A DNA stretch of 64,000 nt from Syncephalastrum monosporum B8922 (Eukaryota; Mucoromycota; Mucoromycetes; Mucorales; Syncephalastraceae). The position numbers and the translations under genes were made by a program. The notes under the pieces were generated by a model. That model searched no databases. It worked only from the letters and a program-made list of their open reading frames with translations, and had not been told where the DNA came from. Where the stretch lies: NCBI GenBank assembly GCA_000697355.1, contig JNEN01001216.1, forward strand, positions 1-64,000. The letters are read 5' to 3'. Shown here piece by piece: positions 11,097 through 22,248 of the stretch. The first letter of the stretch is position 1. Every line of letters begins with the position of its first letter.

Positions 11097-12790
11097 TCAG
11101 GGAATAACCTCATCTTGAGATATTAATTTTAATTGTGATGGTGCGTATTCTCTTGGTAGGACTTCATTATTTTCGTTTTTTATAACGTATGCGCCACCTT
11201 GGTTGCATCTTACAATGGTATATGGTCCTTCATATTGTGGGTCCAGTTTGCCTACTCGTTCTCTTACTTTTATCATGACTTGACTATTTTCTGGGAAGTC
11301 AACCATTATGTGCTTACTGTCATATTTATATTTTTGTGCTTTCATGATTGCTTCTATTCTTTCTGTGATTGCAGGAAACACAACGTCTTCCATTCCTTTA
11401 ATTCTTTTTGACAGTTCTTTTTGAGAGGCTGGTGTCAATTGGCTGTCTTGGGTATAATTTTCAAAAATTATTCATCTTACTCGCAAACATAAGGGTATAA
11501 GGCGCTGTATCGTGACCTTTTGTTATTTTTGCATTAAGAGCCAATTGCACTGCTGGTACAAATAAATCCCAGTCTTTTACTTCTCCACGGATGCACTTCT
11601 TTAAGGAGCAAATAGATGATTGTACCCATCTTTCTGCTACTCCATTTGCTCGTCGGTGGTATGGTGTGACCAGCCTATGGTCGAATCCAGTAGCTTTTGC
11701 TAAGCCAGTTAGCATATTGTTTGAGAATTCGGTCCCATTATCAGACTGCAGGTATCTCGGGAATCCAAAATCACAAAATACTTGTATTAATGTCCTTGTT
11801 ATGGTGTCAGATTGCTTATTTACTATTGGTCTTAAAAATACAGAATCTAGTACAGATGTCGACCATTACTAGTAAATAATTATTGCCCAGTAACGTTGTT
11901 TTGAAAGGGCCGGCTAAATCAATTGCCCAATGATCGCACGGCAGAAATGCATGAATGGGTCTTAATGGGTGATAGCCTTGTTTCACAATATTGTACTTTT
12001 GACACTGAGGACATTTTTTTACAACCTTTAATGCATCATCGTTGACTGTATGCCATGTATCTCGTCACTGTGCAGAGCTTTTGTCATTGCTTCTGCTCCA
12101 AAGTGTCCAAACAAGTGCGTCTTTTCCAATAGCGCTTGTCTTTCTTCTTCAGGAGGCGTGAGCATGTCGATTTGTGCTGCTCGTGACACAGTGCTTGTTG
12201 GGGAATATGAGACGATGTGACTTGATTGTTGGTCCTTTTTCTTGCCTTTTCGAAATTGACCATTATTACCCCCCTCCAGCTCTTTTTCACTTGGGAAAAG
12301 GCAAGAAAGCTGGTCAGGTAAGATATTGTTCAGGCCAGGCAAGTGGACAATGTCGAAATTGTATTCCAACAATGTGTCCAACCAAGTATGGCATTTGCGA
12401 CCCTTTGCGTGAAGAGGTACGTCAACGCACGGTGGTTGGTATACAACGTGAACTTTTGACCCCACAAAAACTTATGGAACTTTTTCAGTGCAAAGATGAC
12501 TGCAAGTAGTTCTCGTTTTGTGACAGAATAATTCTTCTCGGATTTGAACAGTGCTCTGGCCATAAAACCTACGTGACGCGTCTGACCATCGATAACCTGG
12601 TACAAGGCTGCCCCGATACCCAAGTTCGATGCATCTGTTGCAACACAAAATGGATAACGCATGTCAGGATATCGTAGTATCGGCGTTCGTGTAAGCAGGG
12701 TTACGAGTCTATCATATGCCTGCTGGTGGCATACTGACCAATTGCCTTTCAGAGAGTTGTGGTTTCTCAACTGATCCAATATACCTCGTT
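11097..12790 (-). mobile_element. Ty3/gypsy retrotransposon remnant (RNase H to integrase)
   Basis: Reading the minus strand from 12790 down, fragments in several frames give the end of a reverse transcriptase connection and RNase H (FCVATDASNLGIGAALYQ, YSVTKRELLAVIFALKKFH at about 12390-12690), a linker and H2C2-like zinc segment (about 12030-12330), an integrase core with a DDE-type segment and the signature RRANGVAERW (about 11640-11715), and the integrase C-terminal beta domain (YEGPYTIVRCNQGGAYVI, 11100-11260). Stops and frameshifts break it (for example near 11440-11460, 11716-12030 and 12330). Gag, protease, most of the reverse transcriptase and both LTRs are missing, so it is a dead 5'-truncated copy. 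It ends abruptly against the unknown gene region at about 12800. Confidence 0.85.
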
Positions 12791-13103
12791 CTCTGTCGCA
12801 ATATTACAAGATTGTATCCGACTTCGATCAACTTCTCACAGTTGCAACCGTACACCAACAAATTAAAACCAAACACGAACCGTATACTCCAACTTCAACT
12901 CTATCGTGGGACTACGTTCAACATAAATACCAACAACGTTGCAATCGCACATGATCGTGAAGTTTCCTTAATTCCGGCATCACGATCAGCGGTTATCGAC
13001 TTGTGCAAGCGGATTTTGCTATTGACGGAAATCAGAGGCATAAAAGACTCACAGTTTCTCACTGAAGAGCAAGTACACAGTATGGTATCTGCATATTTGC
13101 CCA

Positions 13104-13679
13104 ATGACGGTGTCACGGTTAGCAACGGCGATGCGGATCGTGGGCGACGCCACCGAGCATGGTCGGGCGGAAGAGACCAAGCTCGCCGCCCTAGAAACCA
13201 TCTGCGCGACGCTCGAGGACCAATTCTCCAAGATCTCGAGCGCGGTCGGCTCGGATCCCGCCACCGCCGTCAAGTACGCAGAAAACGGTCACGAATACTG
13301 TGCCCGTCTAAAACGGAAATACCGGGCGATGTCGAGCGATCATGAGTAATTTTGAAAACAAGCTTATGGGTTTAGAGAGCATATCTCAACTGATGCATTA
13401 TCTCTTTTTTTTTTCTTTTTTTTTGGTAGGGTCACACCTCTGGAGACCCCAGAGGAGGGGGAAACGACCCACCTTGACCGCACGTCGCCCGATACCACCA
13501 CCATGAGCGCCGAAGACCTGGCGTTCATTCAGGCGTTCAAGGCAAACCGCAGAGGCCGCATGAGTTGGGCGGCATGCTTCGCCTCCGGATCTGCAGAAGG
13601 ATGCTTTCAGAGCTATGCCAACAGCAAAAGCCTGAAAAACAGCTACTTCCGCATCCCAAAGAACCGCCGCCAGACATAG
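13104..13679 (+). CDS. Unknown small protein, possibly a gene remnant
   Basis: Two exons, 13104-13345 and 13430-13679, with an 84-nt intron ending in a long pyrimidine tract and GGTAG; 163 aa if the ATG at 13104 is used. The third codon positions are strongly GC-biased, unlike the surrounding DNA, which supports real coding. The first part predicts a helix rich in Glu/Ala (AEETKLAALETICATLEDQ); the end is basic (FRIPKNRRQT). Upstream (about 12900-13100) another frame also looks coding (ILLLTEIRGIKDSQFL, EEQVHSMVSAYLP), so either an intron is missed (for example 13085-13157) or the gene is frameshifted. It sits directly beside the retrotransposon remnant, so truncation by insertion is plausible. 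Family not recognised. Confidence 0.45.
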
Positions 13680-13899
13680 CCTTATAGTTTGCTTTACTTG
13701 CTGTACATATTACATATATACAGACAGCGTGTGGGGGTATACTGTTGCCCAGAGGGATGGATTAGAAAAGACAGGAATATGAAGGAAAGGGTTCGTTCTC
13801 TTGTTTACGTGCAATTTCCCCTGCTCATGGTTGTGGACACGAGGAAGAGCGTGCAAATAATCGGTGTGAAACTGATTGTTTGAAGGGTGTACATTTCTT

Positions 13900-14410
13900 C
13901 ATCAACAGCATAATCCGTGGCCTCAGGGCAGCCATGCTCATCAACAACATGGCCCCGTCCACCATCATAAAAAAATAATCTTTACTTTAGTGAAAAAGAG
14001 AAAGGAGGCAACACCTCAAGGCGTCCTTGTGCATTTTACACTCTTTTCCGACAATTTTTAAAAATGCAGGTCTTTTTTCGTATGCTTGTTCAGGAGAAAA
14101 GTCACTTGGACGTCACTTTTTACTTGTTAGAATGAGAATGGCCACTGAGACAGTCTACATGGTCACTGAGACAGTCTACATGGTCACTGAGACAGTCTAC
14201 ATGGTCACTGAGACGCGCGGTTTACGACGCTTCATGTTGATATGGAAGGCAGACTCATCAAGAAAAACAGAGTTTTTTTTCTAAAATCCATGTCTGTCTC
14301 ATCCCATTTGCGTATCCAGTCAAACCGCTCTTGGATCTTGGCTTCACTGTTCCTGTCAATGGGCTGAAATTTGGCTTTTTTCAAAGATGTATATACCAGC
14401 ACACTTGCTC
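13900..14410 (-). mobile_element. Tc1/mariner-like transposase fragment, frameshifted
   Basis: On the minus strand, 14400-14281 reads through AKFQPIDRNSEAKIQERFDW and IRKWDETDMDF. A run of eight A (plus-strand T at 14273-14280) then shifts frame, and reading resumes as VFLDESAFHINMKRR, the block around the second catalytic aspartate of IS630/Tc1 DDE transposases that is common in Mucorales. After that the sequence dissolves into the 21-bp tandem repeat and unrecognisable frames. No terminal inverted repeats were identified. It is a pseudogene piece; the left limit is approximate. Confidence 0.6.
14139..14214. repeat. 21-bp tandem repeat, about 3.6 copies
   Basis: The unit TGGTCACTGAGACAGTCTAC (plus one base) starts at 14139, 14160, 14181 and 14202, nearly perfect except for a T-to-C change in the first copy. 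It lies inside the transposase fragment. The length is a multiple of three, and the plus strand stays open through it, but that frame has no other coding support. Confidence 0.9.
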
Positions 14411-14583
14411 ACATAGGGAGGCGCAGTTAGATGCACTGCGCACCCCTTCTATGTTTCACGAGACTTCCTACCAATACAACATGATCGACTGATTTGTCAG
14501 CTGCCTAAAATAAAATCAGTCTGCATACGTCTAGAAAACAACCATTCTCACGACCTATTGCTTTCACTCTTTCTTCGCTCACT

Positions 14584-15502
14584 ATGCAGCCCATTCGACT
14601 GTACGATCTTTATCTCAGTGACAGCACGGGGTACTGGTCTTGGAACCCGCTCAAGGTCAGTGGACGTGGAAGTGCGTATGTGTACAGCTTGTATCATTTT
14701 AACCTAAGCGTCCACATACACACACATATATATCTAGGCGCGATTCGCCTTGAATGTCAAGGGGATCCCTTTCGAGACTACCTTTCTGTCTTACTTTGAC
14801 GTGCACCGTGAAATCCCAAAGATAACGTGAGTTCCCTCATGCAGTTTATTTGACACTCACCGTGGAAACCAACGTGATCTTTGGCTACAGAAAAACAGAC
14901 AAGAAGCCGACAGTACCGGTCATCATCCACGATGATAAGGTGATACAAGATTCGTGGGCTATTGTCCAGTATCTGGACAAGACCTTTCCCGAAACACACT
15001 GCCTCTTGGGCGATAATGTCGGTCTCCACCAGCTATTCCTTGACTACTGCGAGAAGCACGTGATGATGCCATTGTTTATGCTTTGCGTCCTTGACATACA
15101 TGCGCAGTTTCCTGATCAAGACATCCAGCGCTGGTTCAGGGAAAGAATCGAAAAGCAGCTGGGAGGTGTCACGCTCGAAAACGCTGCTCAGAATGTATCA
15201 GGCCACATCACCGAGCTCGTGTCTGCCTTGCAGCCTATAGACGCGGTGCTACAAGAGAATGAGTATATAACTGGCCCGCAAGGTGAGTAAAAGTCATTCA
15301 AAAAGACATATTATTTCATCAACCTATTGATCTGGCGTTATACGTGTGATTAGTAGGCTACGCTGATGTTGTGCTGGCATCTTTTCTTTATACGCTTCAC
15401 GTGTTCCAAAAGGAGCGATTGGAGAACGAGATACTCCAGCCTATGAACAACTTGGCTGCCTGGTGGAAGCGTATGGAGCCATACACCAAAAAACAGACAT
15501 AG
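14584..15502 (+). CDS. Glutathione S-transferase-like protein
   Basis: Four exons, 14584-14655, 14738-14826, 14891-15282 and 15357-15502; 232 aa. The N-terminus is a GST thioredoxin-like domain of the fungal UstS/LigE-like type (YWSWNPLKARFALNVKGIPF, then TVPVIIHDDKVIQDSWAI with the cis-Pro and the Asp-Ser glutathione-binding pair). The helical C-terminal domain contains ITGPQGYADVVLASFLYTL, matching the N-capping/hydrophobic-staple region of GSTs. It should bind glutathione in the cytosol; the catalytic Ser/Cys and the substrate are uncertain. The last intron starts inside the Gln-Gly junction and uses the acceptor TAGTAG. It lies in tandem with the mL54 gene, 352 bases downstream. Confidence 0.88.
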
Positions 15503-15854
15503 AATAAACGTGATCTCAAAAGGGCTCCCTGTCTTTTGCCCGTCGGCCTATCTATGTTAAGCGTAGCGAAAAGCGCTGCTTTTTGCTATGCTTTAAGACT
15601 CTTGACACTATAAGCTAGGCATGCGCTTACGAGAGATCGCCTGAGAAAACGGCCAATTTTCTTTGGTAAAGGCTTCGGATGTCATTGAGTGCAGACTCGC
15701 GGAGCTGGGGTTGACAGAAAAAGTGGAGGGCATGTCCAAATTGAGAAACAAAGACAAAAAGTGTGACGGCGGAAAATGTTGGCAGGCAACCCGAGAAAGA
15801 CAGACAACTTGACAGCGAACGTTCCAACTTATTTTTTCTCCTCTGAAATCAGTC
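15503..15854. other. Intergenic region and mL54 promoter
   Basis: No coding potential apart from short antisense frames. It contains the 3' flank of the GST-like gene and the promoter of the mitochondrial ribosomal protein gene. Confidence 0.5.
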
Positions 15855-16328
15855 ATGTGGCAACGATTGCGGGCACTCAACACAACGACACAGCACTCGG
15901 TGCGCTGCCTTTCCTATTCACGGACGCTGAGGCAGCAAGCCGCTGCAGCCACACAGTCAGAGCCTACGGCAACCCCAGCAGCAGCATCAGCACCAGCAGG
16001 TACGGCCTTGAGCTATGGAATCCAGTGGCGAGCATGGAGGGTATTCATTTTGTTATCATATTCATTGTTATTAGAACAAAAAGCGTCGAAGCCTCGCATC
16101 GAGTCGTCGGTAACCAAGGGGTCGGTGCTGAAGGGCATCAACTTCTTAAAGGACGGCAGCGACCCGATCGCGATGGACGACCATGAATACCCGGACTGGC
16201 TCTGGGATCTCCTCGACGAGAAGAAGCAAAAGCAAAAGTCATCCAAACCGAGCAACCGCCAATACCACCGGAAACAGAACAGAGATGCCATCAAAGCACA
16301 AAACTTTATGAAGGACAAGAAGACCTAA
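15855..16328 (+). CDS. MRPL37: Mitochondrial large-subunit ribosomal protein mL54
   Basis: Exons 15855-15999 and 16075-16328; the 75-nt intron is a multiple of three and stop-free, so the unspliced frame is also open, but donor GTACGG, acceptor ATTAG and the family alignment support splicing. Product 132 aa. Residues 1-45 are Arg/Ser/Ala-rich without acids, a mitochondrial presequence. The mature part shows the family core SVLKGINFLKDGSDPIAM followed by EYPDWLWDLLD, then a basic tail. The protein is a structural component of the mitochondrial large ribosomal subunit (yeast Mrpl37). It is convergent with SLA1. Confidence 0.88.
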   Translation: MWQRLRALNTTTQHSVRCLSYSRTLRQQAAAATQSEPTATPAAASAPAGTALSYGIQWRAWRVFILLSYSLLLEQKASKPRIESSVTKGSVLKGINFLKDGSDPIAMDDHEYPDWLWDLLDEKKQKQKSSKPSNRQYHRKQNRDAIKAQNFMKDKKT

Positions 16329-16404
16329 TCATCCTAGAAAACAATAAAAATAATAATCATTATAGAGCGGCGTCACGTTTATACAAAGCGACTCTGTCTG
16401 TCTA

Positions 16405-19400
16405 TCACCATCCTCGCCCGTACTGGGAGTGGAACCCCGACTGACCATCTAGAAGAAGACCATACTGTGAGGAACCGGAAACAGATGCAACGCCTTTTTT
16501 ATGAGCTACTTACGCGCCATGGATCCTGCACGGGTAAAGACCGAAGGCTGGCCTGTCATTTGTGGCTGCAACCCCGTCATTTGCGGCTGGAGCATCCCCG
16601 TCGGCTGGTGCTGGACAGGGCTCTGCTTGAACATGTCTGCGTTGGGCGTCGAGAACTGGGCACCGACCGGGCCAGTCTGCTGCGGGCTGATGGGTGCCAT
16701 CAAGTCGGCTGGCGAGCCAAACGGGTTTTGAGGTGCTAAATAAACAGTGTGAGAGCCAAACTTCGAGCGTCGCCTTTCATTTTGTGCGACTTACTGGCTG
16801 TCTGCCAATGACGGCCGGTCGGCTGCGTGGAGATGCCCATCATGGAAGCACGGTTCTGGTTGAGCGCCTGCGAGGGCGCAGGTGCAAGTGGCTGATGAAG
16901 GACGGACGAGACCGGCTGCTGATACGAGGACGTGTACATCGGTTGCTGTTGTTGTGCCATCGTAAACGGCTGCTGCTGCTGCTGCTGATATCCTGTCATG
17001 GCTGACTGCATCGGCATCGACCACTGTGCTGGTTGTACTTGGAACTGTTGCTGCAGGGGTGGAGACTGCATCATCATGCCTCCGCTGTAGGTAGGTTGCA
17101 TCGGCTGCTGTTGTTGGACAGGTTGTTGCTGGACTGATGCTTGCTGTATGGGTTGCTGCTGGACTGGCTGCGCGGGCTGGCTCGAAGGCGACTGTTGCCA
17201 GCGACTGAGCGTCGGGGCTGCTGTGTATTTAAGCATCGAGACGGGTCGTTCTCTCGGGGGCATACCCTGCTGCTGCTGTTGTTGGACGGTAGGACCTGTG
17301 GTATACGGCTGCTGCATGGGTGCTATGGTCTGTCCTCCCGTCAGATAGGGCTGCTGCACTGGGGCAGGGCCTGTAGCATAAGCTTGCTGCACGGGAGCCT
17401 GCTCAGGAGCACCACCAGTGTATGCCTGCTGGATAGGAACCTGCTGCTGAGGGGCGCCGCCAGTGTATGCTTGCTGGATCGGCTGAATAGGTGGCTGCTG
17501 CTGTTGTTCTTGCGGACCCGTAACATAAGTCTGCTGGACAGGCGCCTGCTGAGGAAGCTGCTGTTGCTGAACAGGCATCTGCTGGATGGGCGTTGACGCA
17601 CCGGTTATTTGCTGCTGTTGTGGTTGTGCTGGAGCTGGCGCAGGCGCAGGCGCAGGCGCAGGCGCTGGTTTGGGCTGCAATACGGGCTGCTCTTTGGGCT
17701 CGGACCGCGGGGTCCAGGCGTCGTCATCAAAACCCATTAAATCTGCCTTGCCGGTGTGTTCTGGCTTGGGTTTGGTATCCACGTCACCAGTGAACTGAGT
17801 ACCGACAAACTCGAGCAGGTCGGGATGGATATCTTTCGGCGCCGACTTGGACGGCTTGGGACGTGCAGTGCTTGGTTTGGCCGGTTCCTCGCCGTTCCAG
17901 TCGCGGTACAGCTTGCGCGCATATTCCTCATCCCTGTCTATCTCGGCTTGCGTCTGCGCCTTCGCCTTCGCCTTGGCTTTGGACTTGAACACCGGCTGCT
18001 CCTCTTCTTCTGCTTGTTCATTCTCATCATCCGAGGGTGGCTCCGGCTTCTGGGTCTCGAGGTAACGCTCGATTCGGCGGACGTGGTTCTCTTTGACGCC
18101 AAGCATCTTCATACGGCGGTGGGTCAGGTTCTCCAGGTCACTATCGTCAAGCTTATCACCCTTGAAAGCGGGCGCATAGCGCAATGCAGCCTCCATCGGG
18201 ATGCCAATCATCATGAACCAGTCGAACCAGTCCCAATTCGGGTTGGTCTTTTTGCCCTCCTTGGCCGCCCGGGCAGATGAGGACGAGGCCGCAGACGCTG
18301 CAGCTGGAGCCGCAGTGGTCGGGCTCGTCGCGGGCTGCGGCCGCGGAGGCATCTCGGGTGTCTTTTGGCCAGCAGCGATATCCGCCATGGGCGAGCCACT
18401 GCTGATGCTTTTTCCGAGTTTGGCCTCCACCCATTGGATATCTTCGGGGCTCATTTTGTCAACAGGGACGTCGATCTTGACGCCATTGGTCTTGTGCAAC
18501 CTGAATTTGCCCTCGTAAAGAGACAAGAACTGGGCTTGCACCTTGAAGGCGCCGCTACGATCGGTCCAGGTACGCACCTGCGACATGTCAGGTTTGGGCA
18601 AGTCGCTGCGTGAAGACACGGACTGGGAGCGTGAGAGGCCGCCGCTGCTGGAACTGGTAGCATCTAATATCAGAGTTGAGGATACATGTGCTGGTTTCAA
18701 TAGCAGTTCGTGTCTATGTTTACCTGGAGCTCTGCTGGGTAGTGTGGCCGTGCGCTGCAGGGACTAGGCAGACATACGTGTACTCAGCACACATAAACCA
18801 CACAATATACCTTTTCTCTGACTTACTGTGTTGCGTTGCTGCGCTGCTTGCTGGCTTCTTCGTGCTTCATCGGCGGCCAACTGCCGCTGGCGGGCCATTT
18901 CAGCGCTCTGCGCTGCCTCTTGCAGTTTGCGTCGTCGTTCGGCTTCGCGTTCTTCCTCTTCTCGCCGGCGTGCTTCCCGCTGACGCGCCTCTTCTTCGCG
19001 TTGGCGGCGACGTCGGTCTTCCTCCTCTTGCTGCTGCTGGCGAAATCGCCGTTCTTCTTCTTCACGGGCGCGTTGCTCCTCTTCGCGAGCGCGCTGCTCC
19101 TCTTCTGCAGCGGCCAAGGCGTGGTCATGCCGCGTGCCCGCATCGTTGTCAACGTCATCGTGGAACTCGACGTAGGAGGAGGGCACCAGACCCTGGCGAC
19201 CGTCGGTAGTTTCGATACGATACCAGCCATCGGTGCGCTCGTAATCCATGACCAGTACCTGCTCGTTTTCGTTCACCGAGAGTTCCTCGCCACCTTCGGC
19301 AGCAAAGGTATAAAGAATAATCGCCCACTTTGGATCCATTGAGGAGGAAGGCGGTGGCGGTGGCGGCGGCGTGGCGGCGACGGGCGCGGGCGGTGTCGCG

Positions 19401-20549
19401 GTCGGCCGAGGGGGCATGGCCGGGGCGTGGCTGTCGAGGGAGCGCGCTGGGGTCGTGGCACGCGAATAGGTCTCGTCGTCAACGGAGGGCGTCACGGAAG
19501 AGGCGGGGAGTGGAGCGGAAGGAGTGCTGGCAAGTGGGGGCGGGGGCGCCTTGACGTGGGTGGCGGCATGTTGCGCGAGCGTGCGGGAATCGGTGATCTT
19601 GACAAGGATGGCCTTGGCTTCGGACTTGGACGAGGCCTGCAGGTCCAAGACGGCGGGACGTTCGCCCGAGATTTCGATATGCAGGTTCTTGCCATCAAAG
19701 AGGTATTTTGTGACATCCAGGATGGGGTATTGCCTTACGGGCGATGCCTTGTCGGTGTCGCTGCCATAGCAAATCATGCCGTTGCCGACCAGAAGGCTGC
19801 CCTTGCCCTTCTTCTTTTTCTTTTTCGCGGGGTCGTACTCGTGCATAGTCCATGTCTGGGCCTCGTCGTCGACGTTCACGGGCGGGCGGCTTCCTGTCTG
19901 CATTTTGGATTAGTATCTCCGTCCAAGTTTTATTGTTTCCAAAACTACCGGCTGGGGTGCGACGGGCTGCTGAGGGGTTGCGGGTGAGGGCGGAGTGGCG
20001 AAAGACGGTGTCGCGGGCGAGGCAACCGAGGCATTGCTGGGTAACACGGGCACGGGTGCAGCCACAGGCGGTGGTTGGTGTTCTTGTTGCTGGAGTTGTT
20101 CTTCCTGGACATAGTTGCTTGGCGCAAGGCCAATGTCACCGCTTGGAATGAGTTTCACGAGCAGCCAATCGGGATCATCTCGTTCGAGAATAAGCATTTC
20201 TTGGCCTTCACCAAACGAGAGCTCTTCGTCGTGTTGGGCTTCGTATTCGTATTCGGCGCGCACTTTACCTAGTGGCTCCACCTAGTATCAATAATCACAA
20301 TGAGATACGCTTCTTTTTATTATAGACAGGGTATATAAATAAATAGCCTTTTCTTACCTCGACCATGTAATTGGCAGGAATGAGGCCAATGGGTCCTTGC
20401 TCGCCATTCGGCTGTTTGAGCTCAGCACGCCACCAGTCGTCGTCCTCTTTCTCGATAATGTACAGCGTATCGTCTTCATGGACGGTGATTTCGTCGGGCG
20501 TGCGTGCTTCGTAGTCGTACTGAGCTATGCAGACTTCGACATACTTCAT
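16405..20549 (-). CDS. SLA1: Actin cytoskeleton/endocytosis adaptor SLA1
   Basis: Minus-strand exons 20358-20549, 19949-20281, 18827-19897, 18724-18754, 16795-18663, then an exon from 16735. Three SH3 domains: residues 1-64, about 66-125 and about 340-400 (WAIILYTFAAEGGEELSV). Between SH3-2 and SH3-3 is the PH-like region (RQYPILDVTKYLFDGKNLHI). A long Glu/Arg coiled coil follows, then SHD1 (WTDRSGAFKVQAQFLSLYEG), SHD2 (a SAM-like fold, WDWFDWFMMIGIP) and a Gln/Pro tail with many xxQxTG-type repeats, the Prk1/EH-binding motifs of Sla1. Length about 1240 aa, like yeast Sla1. It couples cargo, clathrin and Las17/Pan1 at cortical actin patches. The 3' end is uncertain: unspliced, the fr ame stops at 16506, but a strong GTAAGT donor at 16515 suggests a final exon from about 16468 ending near 16405 or 16379. 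Confidence 0.93.
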
Positions 20550-21397
20550 GGTCTACAGGGTACGAGTGTATGGAGGAGAGGAGAGGGAGCAGAAGAAAAG
20601 CAAGGAAGCGTATTCGAATATGGTAAAATAAAAAATATATGGGAAGGAGGTCCAAGTGTGGAGTAAGAATAAAAAGGGTCTAAGAGTATGATGGTGCTAT
20701 CCAAGGGAAAGAGGCCAGAAGAAAACCCGCTACTTTTCTCGTCCCAGCTGCAGGACTTGCCATTTTAGGTAATGGTTTGACCGTTCGGGATTGTCCCGCC
20801 TCACACAACAATGATGTACAAACAATCCTCATCCCACTGCGTTCTTACAGTAATGCAGTCTCCATCTCTCTCATGTCATATAAACTCAAAAAAAAAAAAA
20901 TTGCTGGTTTTAGATGATACTGATACTAAATAATACACCGGATAGCATCAATGTATATTGAATTTTTTGTGTCTTGTACATGCTAAGTCTTGCTATCCCA
21001 GCTGGTGGCACCTCCATGCTGATGATGTCATTTTATTTGGAAATACAGTACAAAGATGAGCTATAATCGGTATTGACAAGGACGGCTTTATCGGTCACAG
21101 GACAAAAAGGAAGACAGTCGTCTATGGATTCCAGCTTCATGAATGGTCTGGAAAGAAAAGTCAAAAGAAGCTGGCCAGCCTCTGGTCTACGTAGCCGCTG
21201 AAGGCACCACCTTTTAAAATGCATATGCGTTATGCATGGATAACAATAGGCCCGAGTGAATGGCTACATAGCGAGTAGAGAAAAAATGTGTGTGTATGTA
21301 CGGTATCGTGTTGGAGTAAATAGGAGAGAGAAAGAGTATATACAGTCATGAGGTGTGAGATGGCATCGACTAGAGAAGAAGAAGAAAGAGCAGAGAT
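20550..21397. other. Intergenic region, SLA1 promoter side
   Basis: AT-rich flank with A-runs (20888-20900) and no coding pattern. Probably the SLA1 promoter and the SYS1 3' region. Confidence 0.5.
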
Positions 21398-22248
21398 TTA
21401 GGACCGCGTCGAAGGAGAGGAAGAGGAGGACGGCTCGTTATGGACATCTTTCATGGGGATCTGCTCATATTTTGGCTTGTTCGTTGCTTGCAAGAGCACG
21501 TTTTTGGCTTGACCCATGACGCGTGTCAGAGGGGCCGGTCCGTCGTCGTTGCGTTTGTTGCTGCTGCCTTTTGGCACTGGATCAGACGTCTTGCGTTTCT
21601 TGATATGCACCCACGTCTCAGCATCCATGCCTTGTTGCTGCTGCTGTTCTTCGTCGTCCAGTTCCAATGGGTCCTCTTCCGAAGAAGATCCCTGTTGCTG
21701 CTGTTGCTGCTGTTGCTGCTGTTGTTGTTGCTTTTTGCCACCTCCCAAAAGAATGGGCTCCATTTCGTATCGCATACAGGCCCACTCGCCACCCAGGGTA
21801 ATGACGATCGCGTCTACTACCTGGAGCACCCACCAGGCCAGTTTAGTAGGGAAATGACCGGTATGTGACCAAACAAGGAGGATATGAATGCCGTGCATGG
21901 TGACAACAAAGTCGAGGACGAGCCGTGCGCGCTGAATGAGCAAGACGACGGCTGGAATAGTGACAAGTCCGTTGACGAGCCAGACCAGCGCAAGCGTCCA
22001 GCCAAATGCTGTGTCGGTGCGTATGGCTGTGTCGTCGAAAATGGCATCGAGGATGAAGTCGCTTCCGGTCAGTGTGAGGGCAATGAGTAAGAGGAGACTG
22101 ATGATGAGGTAAAACACGGCTTGGAGTGCGATAATCTGGCAAGTATATATATATACAATGATGAGCGGCAAGGAATGACCTTTTGTTCCAATCGTACCTG
22201 TGCTATAATCAGGAGAGGGTCCCAGCCCGTTGCCCGGAAGGATGCCAT
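21398..22248 (-). CDS. SYS1: Golgi integral membrane protein SYS1
   Basis: Exons 22198-22248 and 21398-22135; 262 aa. Exon 1 encodes MASFRATGWDPLLIIAQ and exon 2 continues IIALQAVFYL, the invariant N-terminal block of Sys1 (NP-x-LIIAQIIALQ type). Four transmembrane helices lie within the first 150 residues. The cytosolic tail is long for the family and carries 14 consecutive Gln, an acidic Ser/Glu patch and a basic segment. Sys1 recruits the GTPase Arl3/ARFRP1 to the trans-Golgi and thereby golgins. An upstream in-frame ATG is possible but adds no conserved sequence. Confidence 0.92.

Larger units (their letters stand above)
13680..14583. other. Decayed transposon zone and promoter of the GST-like gene
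   Basis: This gap holds the Tc1-like remnant and the 21-bp tandem repeat listed separately. The part after about 14440 is probably the promoter of the GST-like gene. Nothing else coding is seen. Confidence 0.5.

Noticed and set aside
14139..14214. Possible CRISPR-like direct repeats
   Set aside because: The units are contiguous without spacers; this is a simple tandem repeat in a fungal genome.
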